Assembly: GCA_002335605.1 (NCBI GenBank)
Contig: BEDY01000002.1
Location: 2,108,001-2,172,000, forward strand
Length of the DNA stretch: 64,000 bases
Direction of reading: 5' to 3'
DNA from: Prillingera fragicola
Lineage: Eukaryota > Basidiomycota > Tremellomycetes > Trichosporonales > Trichosporonaceae
A program made the position numbers and the translations under genes. Positions 25,066 to 37,606 of the stretch are shown here, piece after piece. The notes under the pieces were generated by a model, which had not been told where the DNA came from, did not search any database, and saw only the letters and a list, made by a program, of their open reading frames with translations. Numbering within the stretch: position 1 is the first letter of the stretch; each line of letters begins with the position of its first letter.

Positions 25066-26800
25066 ATGGCAGAGAAGGACGACAAGAAGAGCATCGACGA
25101 GCAGGTCGAGCAAATCGAGCCTGTCGAGCTCGAGCAGGGCGGCGGCAAGTACAAGGCCAACAAGCAGTTTGACGAGGCGGCACGCATCCTTGCCCAGGCT
25201 GGCAATGTCGAGTTTACGGCTGCCGAGAAGAAGCGCGTCCTGCGCAAGGTTGACCTTTGGGTCTGCTTGCCCATGGGCATTGTTTACTGTCTTCAGCAGG
25301 TACGTCATTCACTCATTCTCGTCTGCATGTCCTCAGCCACTGACTGTCACAGATGGACAAATCAGCTCTCGGTTATGCCGCAGTGTTCGACCTTCGCGAG
25401 TCTACTGGCCTTCATGGCACCCAGTACTCGTGGCTCACCTCGGTGGTCTAGTGAGTCTTACTCGGTATCCTGTTGCTTCATCTCTGACCCACAGCCTTGC
25501 CCAGCTCTTTACTCAGCCCCTCTCGGCTTATGCCCTCATCGTCTTCCCTGTGAAGTGGTGGGTTATCTTCAACTTTGCGGCCTGGTCTGTTGTTACCATG
25601 TGCACTGCTGCCGCCACCAACTTTACTGGTCTCTTGATTGCGCGTCTCTTCCTTGGTATCTTTGAGGCGACTATTCTTCCTTCGTTCATCTTCATCACCC
25701 AGATGTGGTGGACCCGTCGTGAGCAGGCGTACCGCACCACCGCGTACCAAGTCGCCAACTCGATTGCGCCTATCATTGGCCCACTTCTCACCTGGGCGGT
25801 CGGCCACGCCTCTGGCGGAAAGATCAAGTCCTACCAGGCCATTTTCATGGTCATTGGCGGTATCTCGCTCTTCTTCGTGCCCATTGTTGCCTACATGATG
25901 CCCAACTCTCCCACGACCGCTGGCTTCCTCAAGAACGGCGACGACCGTCTCATCGCCCTGGCCCGTGTTCGTGAGAACAACACTGGCACCAAGTCGAATG
26001 TGTGGAAGTGGGACCAGTGCTGGGAGACGTACCGTGACCCCAAGACGTACGTCTGGGGTCTTCTCTTCTTCCTCATGTCCACCCCTTCCGGCGGTCTCGG
26101 TGCCTTTGGCGCTCTCATCATCAAGGGTCTCGGCTTCTCCTCGTTTGACTCGATCCTCATGCAGATGCCCACTGGCCTCATCGGTGTCGTCTTCATGATC
26201 TTCTGGACCTGGCTCATCAACCGCCTCAAGATCCGCTTCCCCATCGTTGCCGGCATGTGTGTCCTCCCCGTCGCTGGCGCCGCCATCCTCACCCGTGTCG
26301 ACTCGTCGCAGCTCGGCGCCATGATTGCAGGCTACTACATTATCTTCGTCGCCACCATCCCCCAGATGATGTACTCGTGGGCCAACCTCAACGCCTCGGG
26401 ATCCACCAAGCGTGTCGTCACCACCGCCACCATGTTTGTTTGCATGTGCACGGGTAACATTGTCGGCCCGCAGGTATACCTCACCAGTGAGGCGCCCCAC
26501 TACCGCACCGGTCTCTACACTGCGCTGGCCTGTTGGGCCCTCATCGCCGTCGTCGCGACCGCAATGAGATTCTACCTCATGGCACTCAACAAGAAGAAGG
26601 AGGCCCTCCGCGCGAGCCTCGGTCTCCCCACCAAGCTCAAGGACATTTCCCTCATGTCGCTCGACGAGGCCGACGCTTACAAGGCTGAAATGTTTGAGAC
26701 GCTGCGCGCCCAGGGCCACGCTAATACCGATGGCATCTTTGCGCACTCGTTTGACGACATGACCGACTTTGAGAACCCAATGTTCATGTACGTCATCTAA
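25066..26800 (+). CDS. Dal5-family MFS transporter
   Basis: Exons 25066-25299, 25353-25450 and 25495-26800 encode 545 residues. The acidic N-terminus leads into KVDLWVCLPMGIVYCLQQMDKSALGYA, which the first splice restores; LQQMDKS matches the family's first-helix motif. Later IARLFLGIFEATILPSF followed by MWWTRREQAYRT is typical of the allantoate/anion:cation symporter branch. About 12 hydrophobic segments are present and the C-terminus is a short acidic cytosolic tail. It differs strongly from the transporter at 1284, so the two are not a recent duplication. The substrate is unknown. Its position head-to-head with a beta-galactosidase suggests possible co-regulation but this subfamily is not known for disaccharides. 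Confidence 0.88.
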
Positions 26801-26943
26801 GCGACGTGGAATGGAAGAGTGGAGTGTATTGGAAGAGTAATGAAATAGTGAAATAGGGCTGTAATGAAACGCGTGTCAAGAGATCATACCGATACATGTC
26901 TAGGTTCTAAATTGTTACAGCATTATTGATAGTAAAAGCGAAA

Positions 26944-29363
26944 CTAATCGCGACGCGGCTCAGTCATCACACCAGCTGCCTCCTCAAACCCCTTGACAGC
27001 CTTTTGAACATCTGCGCGATCCTCGGATAACCGCGACTCAATCTTGGCCGGAGCGTGCTCAGCCTGTGAGAGCTTGACTTCCTGACCGCTCAACGTAGCC
27101 GCCGATGATCCCGACGCGGACCCGGCACTAGTGCCCTTTCCAGCGCCAGGAGCGTCAGAGTGCACCGAGTGCACCGAAGGGGGCACAGCGCCGTGGCCGC
27201 GTTTCTTCTCCTCCACCCACGCTTTGGCCTCTGCCTTGAGCTTGGCGTCGTCGTCGCGCCTGAGCGGGATACGCTTGATGAAGAAGATTGTGATGAACAG
27301 GCTGATGCCTGCCATGGGGATGCAAAAGTAGAAGCAAGCCGAGATGCCTTGTGCGTAAATCTCGCGAACGGCACTGATGTGCGCTGCGTCCAGGCCGAGG
27401 TCGGCCAGCTGGGTCGGGTCAGAGAGGATTGCGTCGACGAGCTCCTCGCCAAACCCGAGTTTGGCCAGGCGGGTCGAGGCGAGATTGTTCACGATGGCGG
27501 CACAGGCGGCGAGCGCGACTGTGCCGCCCAGCATGCGGAGAAAGTTGCGGCAGCCGGTCGCCGTGGCCATGTCCTTGCGTTCTACTGCGGCTTGGATCGC
27601 GATCAGAGAGGTCTGGAACGTCTGGCCGGCACCGATACCGAGTAGCGCCTGGAAGCCGTAGATGTGTGGCTTGGGTGTGGTCGGGTGCATGGTCGTCATC
27701 ATGCCGAGACCGATTGTCCAGATGAAGAAGCCTGCCATGAGATTCCACTTGTAGTCGCCCGTCTTGGAGACGAGGAAGCCTGATAGAAAGGAGCAAAAAA
27801 CCTGGATAAAACACAGGGGCAGCACGTCTACGCCGCTCTGGATGGGCGACTCGCCGCGAACGACTTGGAAATATTGCGGGAGATAGTAGAGCGTCGCGTA
27901 AAAGGCCGCTCCGTTGCAGAAAGTCGTGGCCATGGAAGCCGCTACCGTCATGTTGCGGAAAATGTACATTGGCACCAGCGGGAGGGGCACGACCTTCATT
28001 TCGACGTAGATGAAGACGAACAGCAGGCAGATGCCGATCACCAGCGGGGCGATGACCGCCGCTGACGACCACGAGTAGGTCGTTCCCGACCACGAGAGGG
28101 CGATGAGGACAAGCACTGCCCATGCAAGCGTGAGAATTGAGCCGTAAAAGTCGACCTTTTTCAGCTTGGCGATCCAAGAGCCTTTTACGGCTTTGAGGGG
28201 GAGGAGGAAGATGATGACCACGACGGCGAGGGCTGTGAGGGGCAGATTGATGTACTGTTGTCAGCAGTGTTCATAGGTGTCAGGCTTACGAAACACCAGC
28301 GCCAGGTGACCTTTTCTGTAAAGATGCCGCCAAGAATAGGACCGACTGAGTTGGCGATCGCGACGACACCACCGGTGATTCCTTGGAACTTTCCTCGGTC
28401 CTTGAGCGAGACGACATCCGAGACTGCGAGGCTGTCAGTGTTGCGCGGGACTTCAAACTCACTGATAATCATGGACAACGTAAGGATACCTCCTCCTCCC
28501 ATTCCTTGAATGGCGCGGAAGATGATCAATTGGATCATGGTCTGAACGTCAGATATCTCTTCATGACACAGTAACATACCTGAGCGAGAGCACATGCGAG
28601 CGATCCGAAAAAGAAGATTGCCAAACTCGCCAGGAGTACCGCCTTGCGTCCAAAAATGTCAGACAAGCGTCCATAGACGGGCTGTAGCGCTGATTGTCAG
28701 CCACTGTGTGGACTTTAGACTCACCCGTAGATGTGAGCATATACGCTGTTCCAACCCAGGACGCGATTGACGCCTGGTTGAACACCTTGCCGAGCGTAGG
28801 GAGGGCAGTAGTCACACTGTTGTCAGTTTAACCAAAAGATAGCCAACTTACATTGTCTGGTCGAGCAGTGACACAAAGAGCGCGCAATTCAAGCCCATAA
28901 AGATGACCGCCACCTGCTTGTAGGGTAACAGATTCGTTTGGTCCTGGAGTTCAAACTTTTGCTTCTTCGGCGCCCCTCTGTCGGTCCCAATGACTGCCTC
29001 CTCATCTATTGGACCTTGGCGCAGAGAAGTGCGGTTTCCCTCCTCGTCGTGGTGCTCCAGCTCGTGCTCGTGCTCCTCGTGGGTATCCAGCCCCCGCGTC
29101 CCACGGGTTTCGTGCAGTTCGTCAAAGTCCTCGCCGGTCTCGTGTGTCGCCATGCGGCGGAGGGAGGTGCCTGCATGTGCCGAGTTGGAGGAATCGGCCC
29201 GTGTAAGTGGTGCGTCGCCTGCGAGGACGTTGGGGCTCGGGACAGGGGCGTTGGGGGAGCGATAGGACGAACCTCGCCTGGTGCGTGGAGCCTGCGCCAC
29301 GGTGGTTGGCAACGCTGTCTGCGCCATATGTGACGACGGTGAGGGTTCGGCACGGTCTGTCAT
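26944..29363 (-). CDS. MFS drug:H+ antiporter, 14-helix (DHA2) type
   Basis: Six minus-strand exons (28852-29363, 28725-28816, 28580-28689, 28463-28541, 28290-28423, 26944-28254) encode 745 residues. About 160 N-terminal residues are disordered and charged. The membrane part begins QVAVIFMGLNCALFVSLLDQTIVTTALP, the DHA2 motif, continues through QPVYGRLSDIFGRK (loop 2-3 signature) and IFRAIQGMGGG, and has about 14 hydrophobic segments. A His/Ser-rich cytosolic tail follows. The first ATG in frame is at 29363; the frame stays open upstream but has no ATG. Family members export drugs, siderophores or toxins at the plasma membrane. The five introns are all 35-39 nt. It converges with the Dal5-type gene (143 bases between stops). 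Confidence 0.9.
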
Positions 29364-30421
29364 TGGTCTTGAACGCGGTATTGGGCTTGTGATGTCGGTA
29401 GGGTTGCGTGAGCGGCGACAATGTCGTGTTGCGGCGGTACTGGTCGGGGAGGGACGACACTGACTCTTGATGTGAGAGGAGTGAGGATGAAAGGATGAGA
29501 TTGCGCGCTGACAGCGCTGTAGATGCGTTACCAAATTTCAGTCAATGATTGATGAGTAAGAGGACGTCGTCAACCTGTCGCTGCGCGGCGTCGCATGACA
29601 CCTCCTGCCAGCAGTCGCCGCAGTCGTTGCTCCAGGTGGTGACTAGCCACGAGATGAGGAAAACCTTTCGGACATGGCCGGAAAAATCAGTTGAAATTTT
29701 ACGTAAGACGTCGATCAGGCCACCAGACGGGGGAACCGAGAAGGATGCACAAGACACCGAAAGGCACCACCATGGAAACTTGAGACCCCATCTGCGTGAC
29801 CTGCTCTGCAGGTTTGTGCTGCTGAAAGAGTTCCGCCGGGCTCTGTGATTTCACCCAGGTGTGGGCCGGAAGGGAGCCCAGGTGAAACGAAGTGGACTAT
29901 GCTGTGGACAGAGAGAACAGAGAGAAAGAGATGTGACTGAAGTGGATGCAGGCGCTGGCCTTCCCCCTCCCGTTCAGTGCTCAGTGGTCCGCCACCACTG
30001 CGCCCCTCTGCACAGACCCCCCATGTCTCACTTTGTGACCATCTGGGATCGGAACGTGTGTTTCTGCAACTACTACTCTGTGTCTGAGGTCAGCTACCAC
30101 CATCACAGTACCTAATGCAGCTCCCAGTTACTCTGCAGTGCTGACTATAAGGCTGTCTTGATCAAGAGTCGTGCATCAAACTAGTCTATTCTGGGCTGGC
30201 TACCCTCTGGCACTAGCGCCCACGTGCTCGGATTTTGTAGCAACATCGGGATCCAATCAGCCAGTCATCTGCTCCATGGGCCGGGGCCGAGCAGCCACCG
30301 CTACCTCCACCTTTCAACCCCTTCTCTCTCGGCACCACTTGTTGGTCCGAGTAATCCTGCTTTTACCTCTTCAACGTCTCTCCGTCTCTCGTCCTCGCTT
30401 CAACTTTCGCGTAGAATCACA
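29364..30421. promoter_or_regulatory. Divergent promoter region, DHA2 transporter / PLD-like gene
   Basis: No gene is supported in this 1.06-kb gap between divergent starts. The plus-strand side from about 30290 is C/T-rich and leads into a CACAATG start, so it is read as the PLD-like gene's leader. An in-frame open stretch extends upstream of that ATG, but its codons look like leader sequence. Confidence 0.45.
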
Positions 30422-33135
30422 ATGACTGTGTCCTCGCCCACATCAGACCCTCCACCGCTAGTGTCTCCTCCGGCACTCTCACCGGGGCTCAAAGCACAGG
30501 CCGCGCCACCCGTCACAATGTCACCTTCCTTGCTACCAACTTCGCCTCTTCTCACCGCCGGGGTCAAGCAGTCCCCCGTCCTCTTTGCAGATGGCTCGCC
30601 CATGCTGTCTCCCGCAGCCTCGCCAGCAATTCGTGCCATTCAACGCGAACGCGCCCCCTCTCTCACATTATCAACCTGCAGTGCCCGGGACCTGGTCACC
30701 TCTCGTGAAGCCGAAAACACAATCTTCATCCCCGGGCCACTGTACGCGTTCTTGACAAGTCCCGATCACACTGTCACAGCATGCATGGGCAACTCGACCG
30801 TCGACAGCCCAGTGCGTGTCATTGCCGAGCATCTCTTTGGTCTTGAAAACGGCTCGTTTCAGCTCTTTACCGGCGAGTCCACCGAGGACCCTCCTCCGAC
30901 TGCCATCAGCACCAACTCACCAGCCAAGGGTATCAAGGGCTTGCTGGGCCGGCTTCGTGGCAGGCGGGCCACCAGGGAACGCACGCACCTGTCCCAGCAG
31001 CAGGAGCCAGAAAGCAGTTGTCAGACGTCGGACGGCGACGACGAGTGCAATGCTCCCAAGGTGGAGGTGGACCACTGGAAGTCGATCCGGGAGCTCAGCT
31101 CGGATGAGCTCGACGAGGTGAAGCGGTGTGGACAGTGGCGTGGGACCGAGCCTAGTGAACTGTTTCTCAACGTGAGTGCCGCATGCGTTGTCTTGCACTG
31201 ACAGTCCAGATCTACGCTCAGGCCCTGCTCACGCTCGAGAAGAACGTGCTCAACGGTCTCGTCTCGCCACCGCTCATGGGCTCGTCGGGTGTGGCTCCGC
31301 TCAGCATTATCTCACATACCAGTGACATTGCCCAGCACTATGCCGACCTGATTGTTCGCGTCGAGCACGAAATCTTCTTCACCACCAACGTTTGGGAGGC
31401 AAGCGAGCCCGCCAAGAAGATTTCGGACGCATTGCGAGAGCTGTCCAGGCGTGTGATCGAACGAGGGGGCGATCAGGTTATTGTGAAGATTAGTGAGTCT
31501 TTTCATTGAAGTGTAGAGCGCAGCTGACGAGCAGTGTACGATCGAGGAGAAGCACACCACGACAATGGGCCGTCGCCATACATCTATTCTGCCGCCCACT
31601 TGAGGGTCGAGCCCGCCGTATACTCGAGCCCGAGTGTCGGCCTTCCTTCGCCAGATGAGCTTCCCGGAGTTCGACTCGAGGTGCAAAATTACCACATTCC
31701 TCCTGTTGGTTCGTTCCACCAAAAGTCGGTCGTCTTCGACCGCAAGATTGCGTTGCTCAGCAGCAACAACGTGCAGAACAGGGACGACGTCGGTTTCATG
31801 GTCCAGCTGGAAGGACCGATCGTTCAAAGTATTTACGACACGGCCATTCTCGCCTGGTGGACAACTTTTTCCCCGCCTCTGCCTTTGCTGTCCTACAAGC
31901 CCGAGTATCCGGCAAAGATCAGCAAGGACATGTTCATCTTTGGCAAGGAGCAGCCCGAGGTCGAGTCCAAGGGTGACCTTGATGAGATGGCACAGCGGAC
32001 GCTGAAGCGGTTGGCGATTGATGACGTCTCGCAGACGTCGCTTGAGAGCTCTGTGGCCGACGGTGATGCTGCTGAGGGCGAGGCCGCGTCGTTGCCCGCT
32101 TTGCAGCTGTTTAACCCGCTGCTGTTGCACGACCCCCACGACCCGTTCCCCATTGCGCTCGTCAACCGCACGCCGCGCGGTCGCAAGGGACAAGGCGACA
32201 CGTACGTGCCGCAGAACCAGGCATGGCTTTCTAGTTTCAAGTTTGCCAAGCACAGCGTGTTCCTGTGAGTTCTAGGTACTCTTCTGTGCTGACTTGACCA
32301 GGCAGACCCCGACATTCAGCGCCAAGCCGGTTGTGGCAGCTGCGCTGGACGCTGTGCGCCGCGGTGTCCTCGTCGAGATCTATGCCGACCTGGGCTTCAA
32401 CCAGCAAGGCGAAATCTCGCACGACGGCCGCTCCAACATGGCTGTCGCTGTGCACATGTATAGTCAGCTCACGGATGCTCAAAAGGACTTTCTCAAGATT
32501 GCATGGTACACGCCCAAAGGCCAGACCTCGCCTGTGGGTGCGCGAGGATCGGCACACACGTGCCACATCAAGCTCATGAGTGAGTCCCCCTTCTTTCACA
32601 AGCTAACACTGCAGTCATCGACGGCAGCATTGCGATTCAAGGCAACGGCGACCAGAACGCCTCGTCATGGTATCACTCGCAGGAGATTAACATTCTCGTC
32701 GACTCGCCCACAGTGTGCACCGACTGGCGCACCCGCATCGACGCCAACCAGAGCACGGCCACTGTCGGCCTGGTGGGCCCAGACGGCATCTGGCGCGACG
32801 CCGAGGGCAAACAACTACCCGTCCCCGCCTCCGCCTCGGTCCCGGGCACACCAGCGACGAACCCCTCAAGCGCCGCCTCCCCGCTCGCCTCGGGCAGCAC
32901 CACGCCAGCGATAGCAGTCCCGACTGGCGTCTCGGGGTTGCTCCGGCGCAGCTCGAGCCGGGCGTCGCACGGCCGCAGCCCTGCGCGCGCCGGAAGCGGG
33001 GTGTTCTCCAACGTCGCGGCGGCTATCGTCGGGGACGGGCCGGTTACCCCCGGCAGGAGCTCGCCAGTGTCGCATGTGCCGTTGCTCAAGAGGCTTAATT
33101 CTAAAAAGGGGCAGGTCGGGGGTACGGCTGCATAG
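30422..33135 (+). CDS. Phospholipase D-like protein with two HKD motifs
   Basis: Exons 30422-31171, 31210-31492, 31535-32264, 32302-32579 and 32615-33135 encode 853 residues. Two PLD phosphodiesterase motifs are visible: HQKSVVFDRKIALLSSNN near residue 406 and HIKLMIIDGSIAIQGNGDQN near residue 676. The second is rebuilt only after splicing at an ATG A/TC junction, which supports that intron. Each contributes His and Lys to a shared active site that hydrolyses phosphodiester bonds of phospholipids. PX/PH modules of classical PLD1 are absent, so this belongs with cardiolipin-synthase-like or uncharacterised fungal PLD proteins. The N- and C-terminal ~150 residues are Ser/Pro/Ala-rich and disordered. 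Introns are 35-42 nt. Confidence 0.88.
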
Positions 33136-33297
33136 ATGTGGAGCCGGTAATATATTGTTTGTACAGTCAAATAGAGGGTCACTAGGGTAGATAGGATATG
33201 CACGGCTGCAGGACGCATGTGCATCTTGCCATGTACAACAGCAGCAGTAGTACAACACGCACCTGGCACACGCGCCAGCACCCCTGCACTCGACAGT

Positions 33298-36200
33298 CTA
33301 CCACATTCCCGGCGTATCATCCTCAGCCAGCGCGGCCGCCCGCCGCCGCCACTCATCGAGCTTGCGCTCACACTGCCGCACATAATCGAGGAGGACGGGC
33401 AAGTTCTCCGGCGTGAGGGCAATAACCATCTCGTCGCCGCGCACAACGTTGCCGTCCGACCGGGACCGCGGCGCGCTGTCGGGCACGCCGAGGTCGCCGC
33501 CACTCGCGGCGCGTACAGCCGGGGAAGACGAGGCGCGCGGGCTCGTGCCCTCTGACGGATGGCCGAGGCCGAGGACGCGCGACTTTAGGCGTGCAGCATC
33601 CAGTTCGGCCGGTGTCAGCGGCGGGGGGGATGGGGGCGCGTCGGCGGCGCCCACGCTCGGACGGTGCCGGAATGCTGGGCGGGTGGGTGAGCCGGTCGGC
33701 GACTCTGCGACGCCGAGCGAGCCGTAGGATGCGCGTTTCGGGACGCCCTTCAAGCGTGCGAGGGCTGGTATACTCGGCGGGCGCGCAAGGCTGCCGCGTC
33801 GAGGGGAGGCACGGCTTGGCTCGTCGCCTAGGCCGAGCGAGACCTGAGACGCGTTGGCGCGGTCGACTATCGGCGACACGGGAGGCGTCTTGCGGACCAG
33901 CTCGCTCCAGTTGCCCGACTGCGGCCGGAAGATGCTCTTGATGCTCGGACGGCGGCGCTTGGCTGCCTCAGCCTTGGCGTTGATGCTAGCTGGGCGCATT
34001 TTGGGGACCGGAGGAGGAGGCATGCCCTTGTGTGTGTTGTACAGCGCATCCCCGGGGGTCGTGGAGACGATAGGCGACTCGGGAGGTGAGGTCCCCCAGC
34101 GGCCAACAGCCGACGTGTCGATAGGGGGCGGGACATGCTTGCCAAGCTGAACCTGGTGCTCAATGACGGGGCCAGTCTTCTTGCCAGGCGCCTTGCTGCC
34201 CTTGATGGTCTTGAGAAAGTCCTTGAGGCCAGCAAGACCAGAGCGGCTGCGCGGGTGGCCGCCTTGAGCCAACTGGCCAGCGGTCTTGGGCGAGGGATAG
34301 TTGGGCGACGGGATAACGTACGAGAACCCGCTACCAGGCTGTGACTGCGCAGGCGTTCGGTTGTTCGGACCAGGCGTTATGAGGTTGACCTGTGTCGTCG
34401 AGCTGCTCGTAGGTAGCGGTGGAGCAGGCATGGACGATGCGCTGCGAGCAGGAGGCGGCATCGACTTGCGTTTGGGCGCCGTCGACTGAGCCACTGACAG
34501 TGCCTCGGGATGCTGCACCTTGGGCAAGACTGGCGAGTCATTGGACTGAACAGGCGTCTTGAGCATTGTCCGGAGCACGTCGAGCTGGCGCTGCGACAGG
34601 TCATGTCGCCCGGTCGAAGCACGGTATGACTCGGGCAGCGGGGACGCCGGCGGCGGCCCGCGCGACGCAACCACGTCCACTCCAGGGTCAAGAGGTTTGT
34701 TGGTCAAGCGCGAGGTGGTCGTCGCAATCGACAAGGAGCGCATGGCCTCACTGGCTATGCGCGCGTCCTCGGGTGACATGGTCGCGCGACGAGCCTGGGG
34801 CGTATCGCTGCTGGCGGGGCCAGCACCGACCATTGATCCCGGGTCAGCTCCCGTCGAGCCAAGCTCGATGAGTACCGTCGCCATTTCCCACCACTGCGAA
34901 TACTCGTGCTCGAGCTTTGCAAATAGCTTTGTGTCTGTCGATGTCCCGTGGTGCAACACCTCGTCCGTAACGCGGTTGTGCGTCTCAACGAGCGTTTTCA
35001 GCGCCTGCACGCCCCCGGCAAACTTTTTGACAGAGTGGATACCGCGCTTGAGCTCCTTTTGCTTGGCCAGGAGATCAGACGGAATGACAAAGTCGTCATA
35101 GGTCATGCGACGGCGGTCCTTGGCAGTTGACGGCTTCTTGACCGGCTCGTCCCAGTCTGAACCCGCAGACTTGTGACTGCGCGTAGTGCTGGGCGAGGCT
35201 TTGTCGCTGGCCTGACTCCGTGCAGGCTCGAGCGGCGAAGACGCAGGGACGGCGGGGGTCGAAGCAGGGAGGACAGGGGTCGCAGGCGCAGGCTCAGCGC
35301 GGGGTCCTGGATCCGTACTGGCTGTAACGAGTGCCGGCCTAGTAGCCACGATCTCCTTCGACGGGGACCCAGCCACAGTTGCAAGAGGGTGGGCCGTCTT
35401 GGACTCGTGCGACGAGCCCGACGACGGCGCGTTGCCAAACTTCCAGCCACCAGACAACCTCCGCGAGTGCTTCTTGGAGAACGAGGTGATGCGCCTCAAC
35501 GTCGATTGCGTCGACGCTGCGAATCCGGCGTTGCTTGGAACCGAGCTGTTGATCGACGCCGACGTGTTCGAGTTTGTAGGCGACAAACCGCAGCCGTTGG
35601 CGGAAGAGGACCCGGCGGTGGAAGGCTGAGGGATCGGCATCCGGCTGAGTGACACCCCACTGACGTTGCGTTCCTTCCACAACTCGTGCGAAGGCAAGCC
35701 GCCACTAGGACTGCGAGGAGCAGGCATGGCGGACGACGGCCGCACTCTGCGTCTGCTGATCGGTGTGGAACCTTCCTCGGTCTCGGTGTCGCTGTCATGT
35801 GCGTCGCCATTGGGCAACGCGAGCGACGTTGTCGAGGCCATGGCGTACGGCGACCCTGGCAATGGGGAGGGAAGGTGGAAGCCGGGGGAAAACGTGTTGC
35901 GCGGTGTACCAGCCAGCTTGGCTGGACTGGGAATGCGGTGTGCACCGGCCGCTCCCGGCGCGGTGAGGGAAGTCGCAGAGCCTCGATGAGGAAGGCCACC
36001 TAGGTGAGCCGACGACATGCTGCCGCGGTGTTCGCGCTGCGCCATGTACGGCGACGAGATTGGCAGAGGCACACTGCTCTCGCGGAACTGCTGCGCCAAG
36101 CTGCTGGACGAACTCTTCATTATAGAGGACCCGCGCCGTCCAGAGTTGGACGAGGGCGTGGACGAGAGCCCCGACGCTGCAGACAGTCCAGATGACGCGC

Positions 36201-37293
36201 TGGGAGATCGGAGGTTGGCCGGCAGCGGAGGGACTGGCGGTGCGGCCGACGATGGCGGTGCGAGGCCACTTAATGACCCGCTGCGGCGTCGCTTCTCGGT
36301 CGATGACGCTGTACGAGTTAGTCACAGGCTATACGGACTGTACCCACAAGAAGACGCAATTGACCCGCCCGACAGACGTTTCCAGAATTTGGGCTTCTTG
36401 GTTCCAGAGTCGCCCTTTAATGTCTCGGTAGTCTTGGACAGGTTGAGATCTGGCGTGCTTGGAGGCTTCAGAGGCGACCGCTGCTTGGTTGGACTCGTTG
36501 GCCGGAGAGGTGCCAGCGACTTGGCAGGACTGGGCGCGCGCGTGTGATCAATGCCACTTGGTATAGGTGGAACTGGGACGCGTTTCGACCAAGTGGTCTT
36601 TGGTGCTGCAGGCAGCGACCGCCTATCACGGGCCAGTGATGAACCAAGATTGGGCGAGCTCTTGTGTGCTGGAGACGTGTTGTGCAGCTCTAGAGGAGAT
36701 TCTGTGCTTTGTCGTTTAGGCGTGGTGATTGCAGACATGGACCGCTTGGTGAGCGCTTCACGAGCCGCCCGAATGGGTGAAGCGTCCTCGCCGCCACCAC
36801 CGCGTAGTGTGCTGTTGGAGGGAGAGGAGGAGAGCGCCGACGTTGTGGTCGAGTTTCGTGATGGCGCAGGAGAGGAAGTGGGAGAGGGAAGAGTAGGAGA
36901 ATGTGAGTGAGACGAACGAGGCAGCTGGAGGTGCATAGGGGCAGCCGAGCTCGCGGGTGATGGGAGCTTGCCCAGCGAGGACGTTGCCAGTGAGAGTGAA
37001 GACCGCGACGGCCCAGCCAACGGCGCATCCCAGTCTTCATCAAAGCTGTCTGGCGAGCTCTTGGGCATGGCATTGACGGAGCGCGAGCCCTCGCCGAGAT
37101 ACTCGAGGTGCGTCTTTGATGGTCGCTTGGGCACTGCCTTGGGCTTTACCGGCGAGGGAAACTCAAAGTCGTCGTCCCAGTTCTCTGCCATGACCTTGCG
37201 TCGTGGAGGTAGACTGACCATCTTTGTTGTGGAGGTTGATGATGATGGTGGTGGTGGTGGTGCGGTGGCAAGTACGCCACCGCCTAGCGACAT
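33298..37293 (-). CDS. Very long disordered protein, possible Byr4/Bfa1-like septation-network regulator
   Basis: Two minus-strand exons (36348-37293, 33298-36308) joined across a 39-nt intron encode 1318 residues. The N-terminus carries MAENWDDDFEFPSP around residue 35 and SFDEDWDAPL soon after. The body is Ser/Pro-rich. One folded helical region lies mid-protein: RRMTYDDFVIPSDLL, then ELKRGIHSVKKFAGG and a segment ending YSQWWEMATVLIELG. The C-terminus ends with a short coil, YVRQCERKLDEWRRRAAAL. The ENWDDDFEF and DDF(V/I)IP features remind me of Byr4/Bfa1, the scaffold of the two-part GAP that restrains mitotic exit/septation, but I cannot confirm this without alignment. The first in-frame ATG is at 37293. 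Confidence 0.7.
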
Positions 37294-37560
37294 GTTGCTG
37301 CGCAAAGAAGATGGCGGCGGTGGCTAGGCTGGTAAGGAGGATACGAAGTTGCCAGAGAGTTGGACATGGAATGATGTATGCTGTCCCCCCGGTACACAGC
37401 AGCAGTGTTTGGCGATTGGTGTCCAAGGTTGTGTTTCTGTACTTTGAAGGGGTGTGGTCCCGTGCGCGGCGGTGGTCGTTGCCAAAGTGTAGCAAAGGTG
37501 TGGACCGTGAGCTGATCACTGATCTTTCCTTGAGTGTTGCTTCACCCAGGGATGACGCCG

Positions 37561-37606
<46 letters not shown>

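Noticed and set aside
25478..26746. A 422-residue minus-strand open frame opposite the Dal5-type transporter
   Set aside because: It is highly charged and lacks any domain; the plus-strand frame is a clear transporter with proper introns.
29364..29534. N-terminal extension of the DHA2 transporter
   Set aside because: The frame is open upstream to a TTG, but there is no ATG before 29363 and the extra residues look like leader sequence.
30224..30421. 66-codon in-frame extension upstream of the PLD-like ATG
   Set aside because: The upstream codon is not needed for the fold, the sequence is C/T-rich like a leader, and the ATG at 30422 has a better context.
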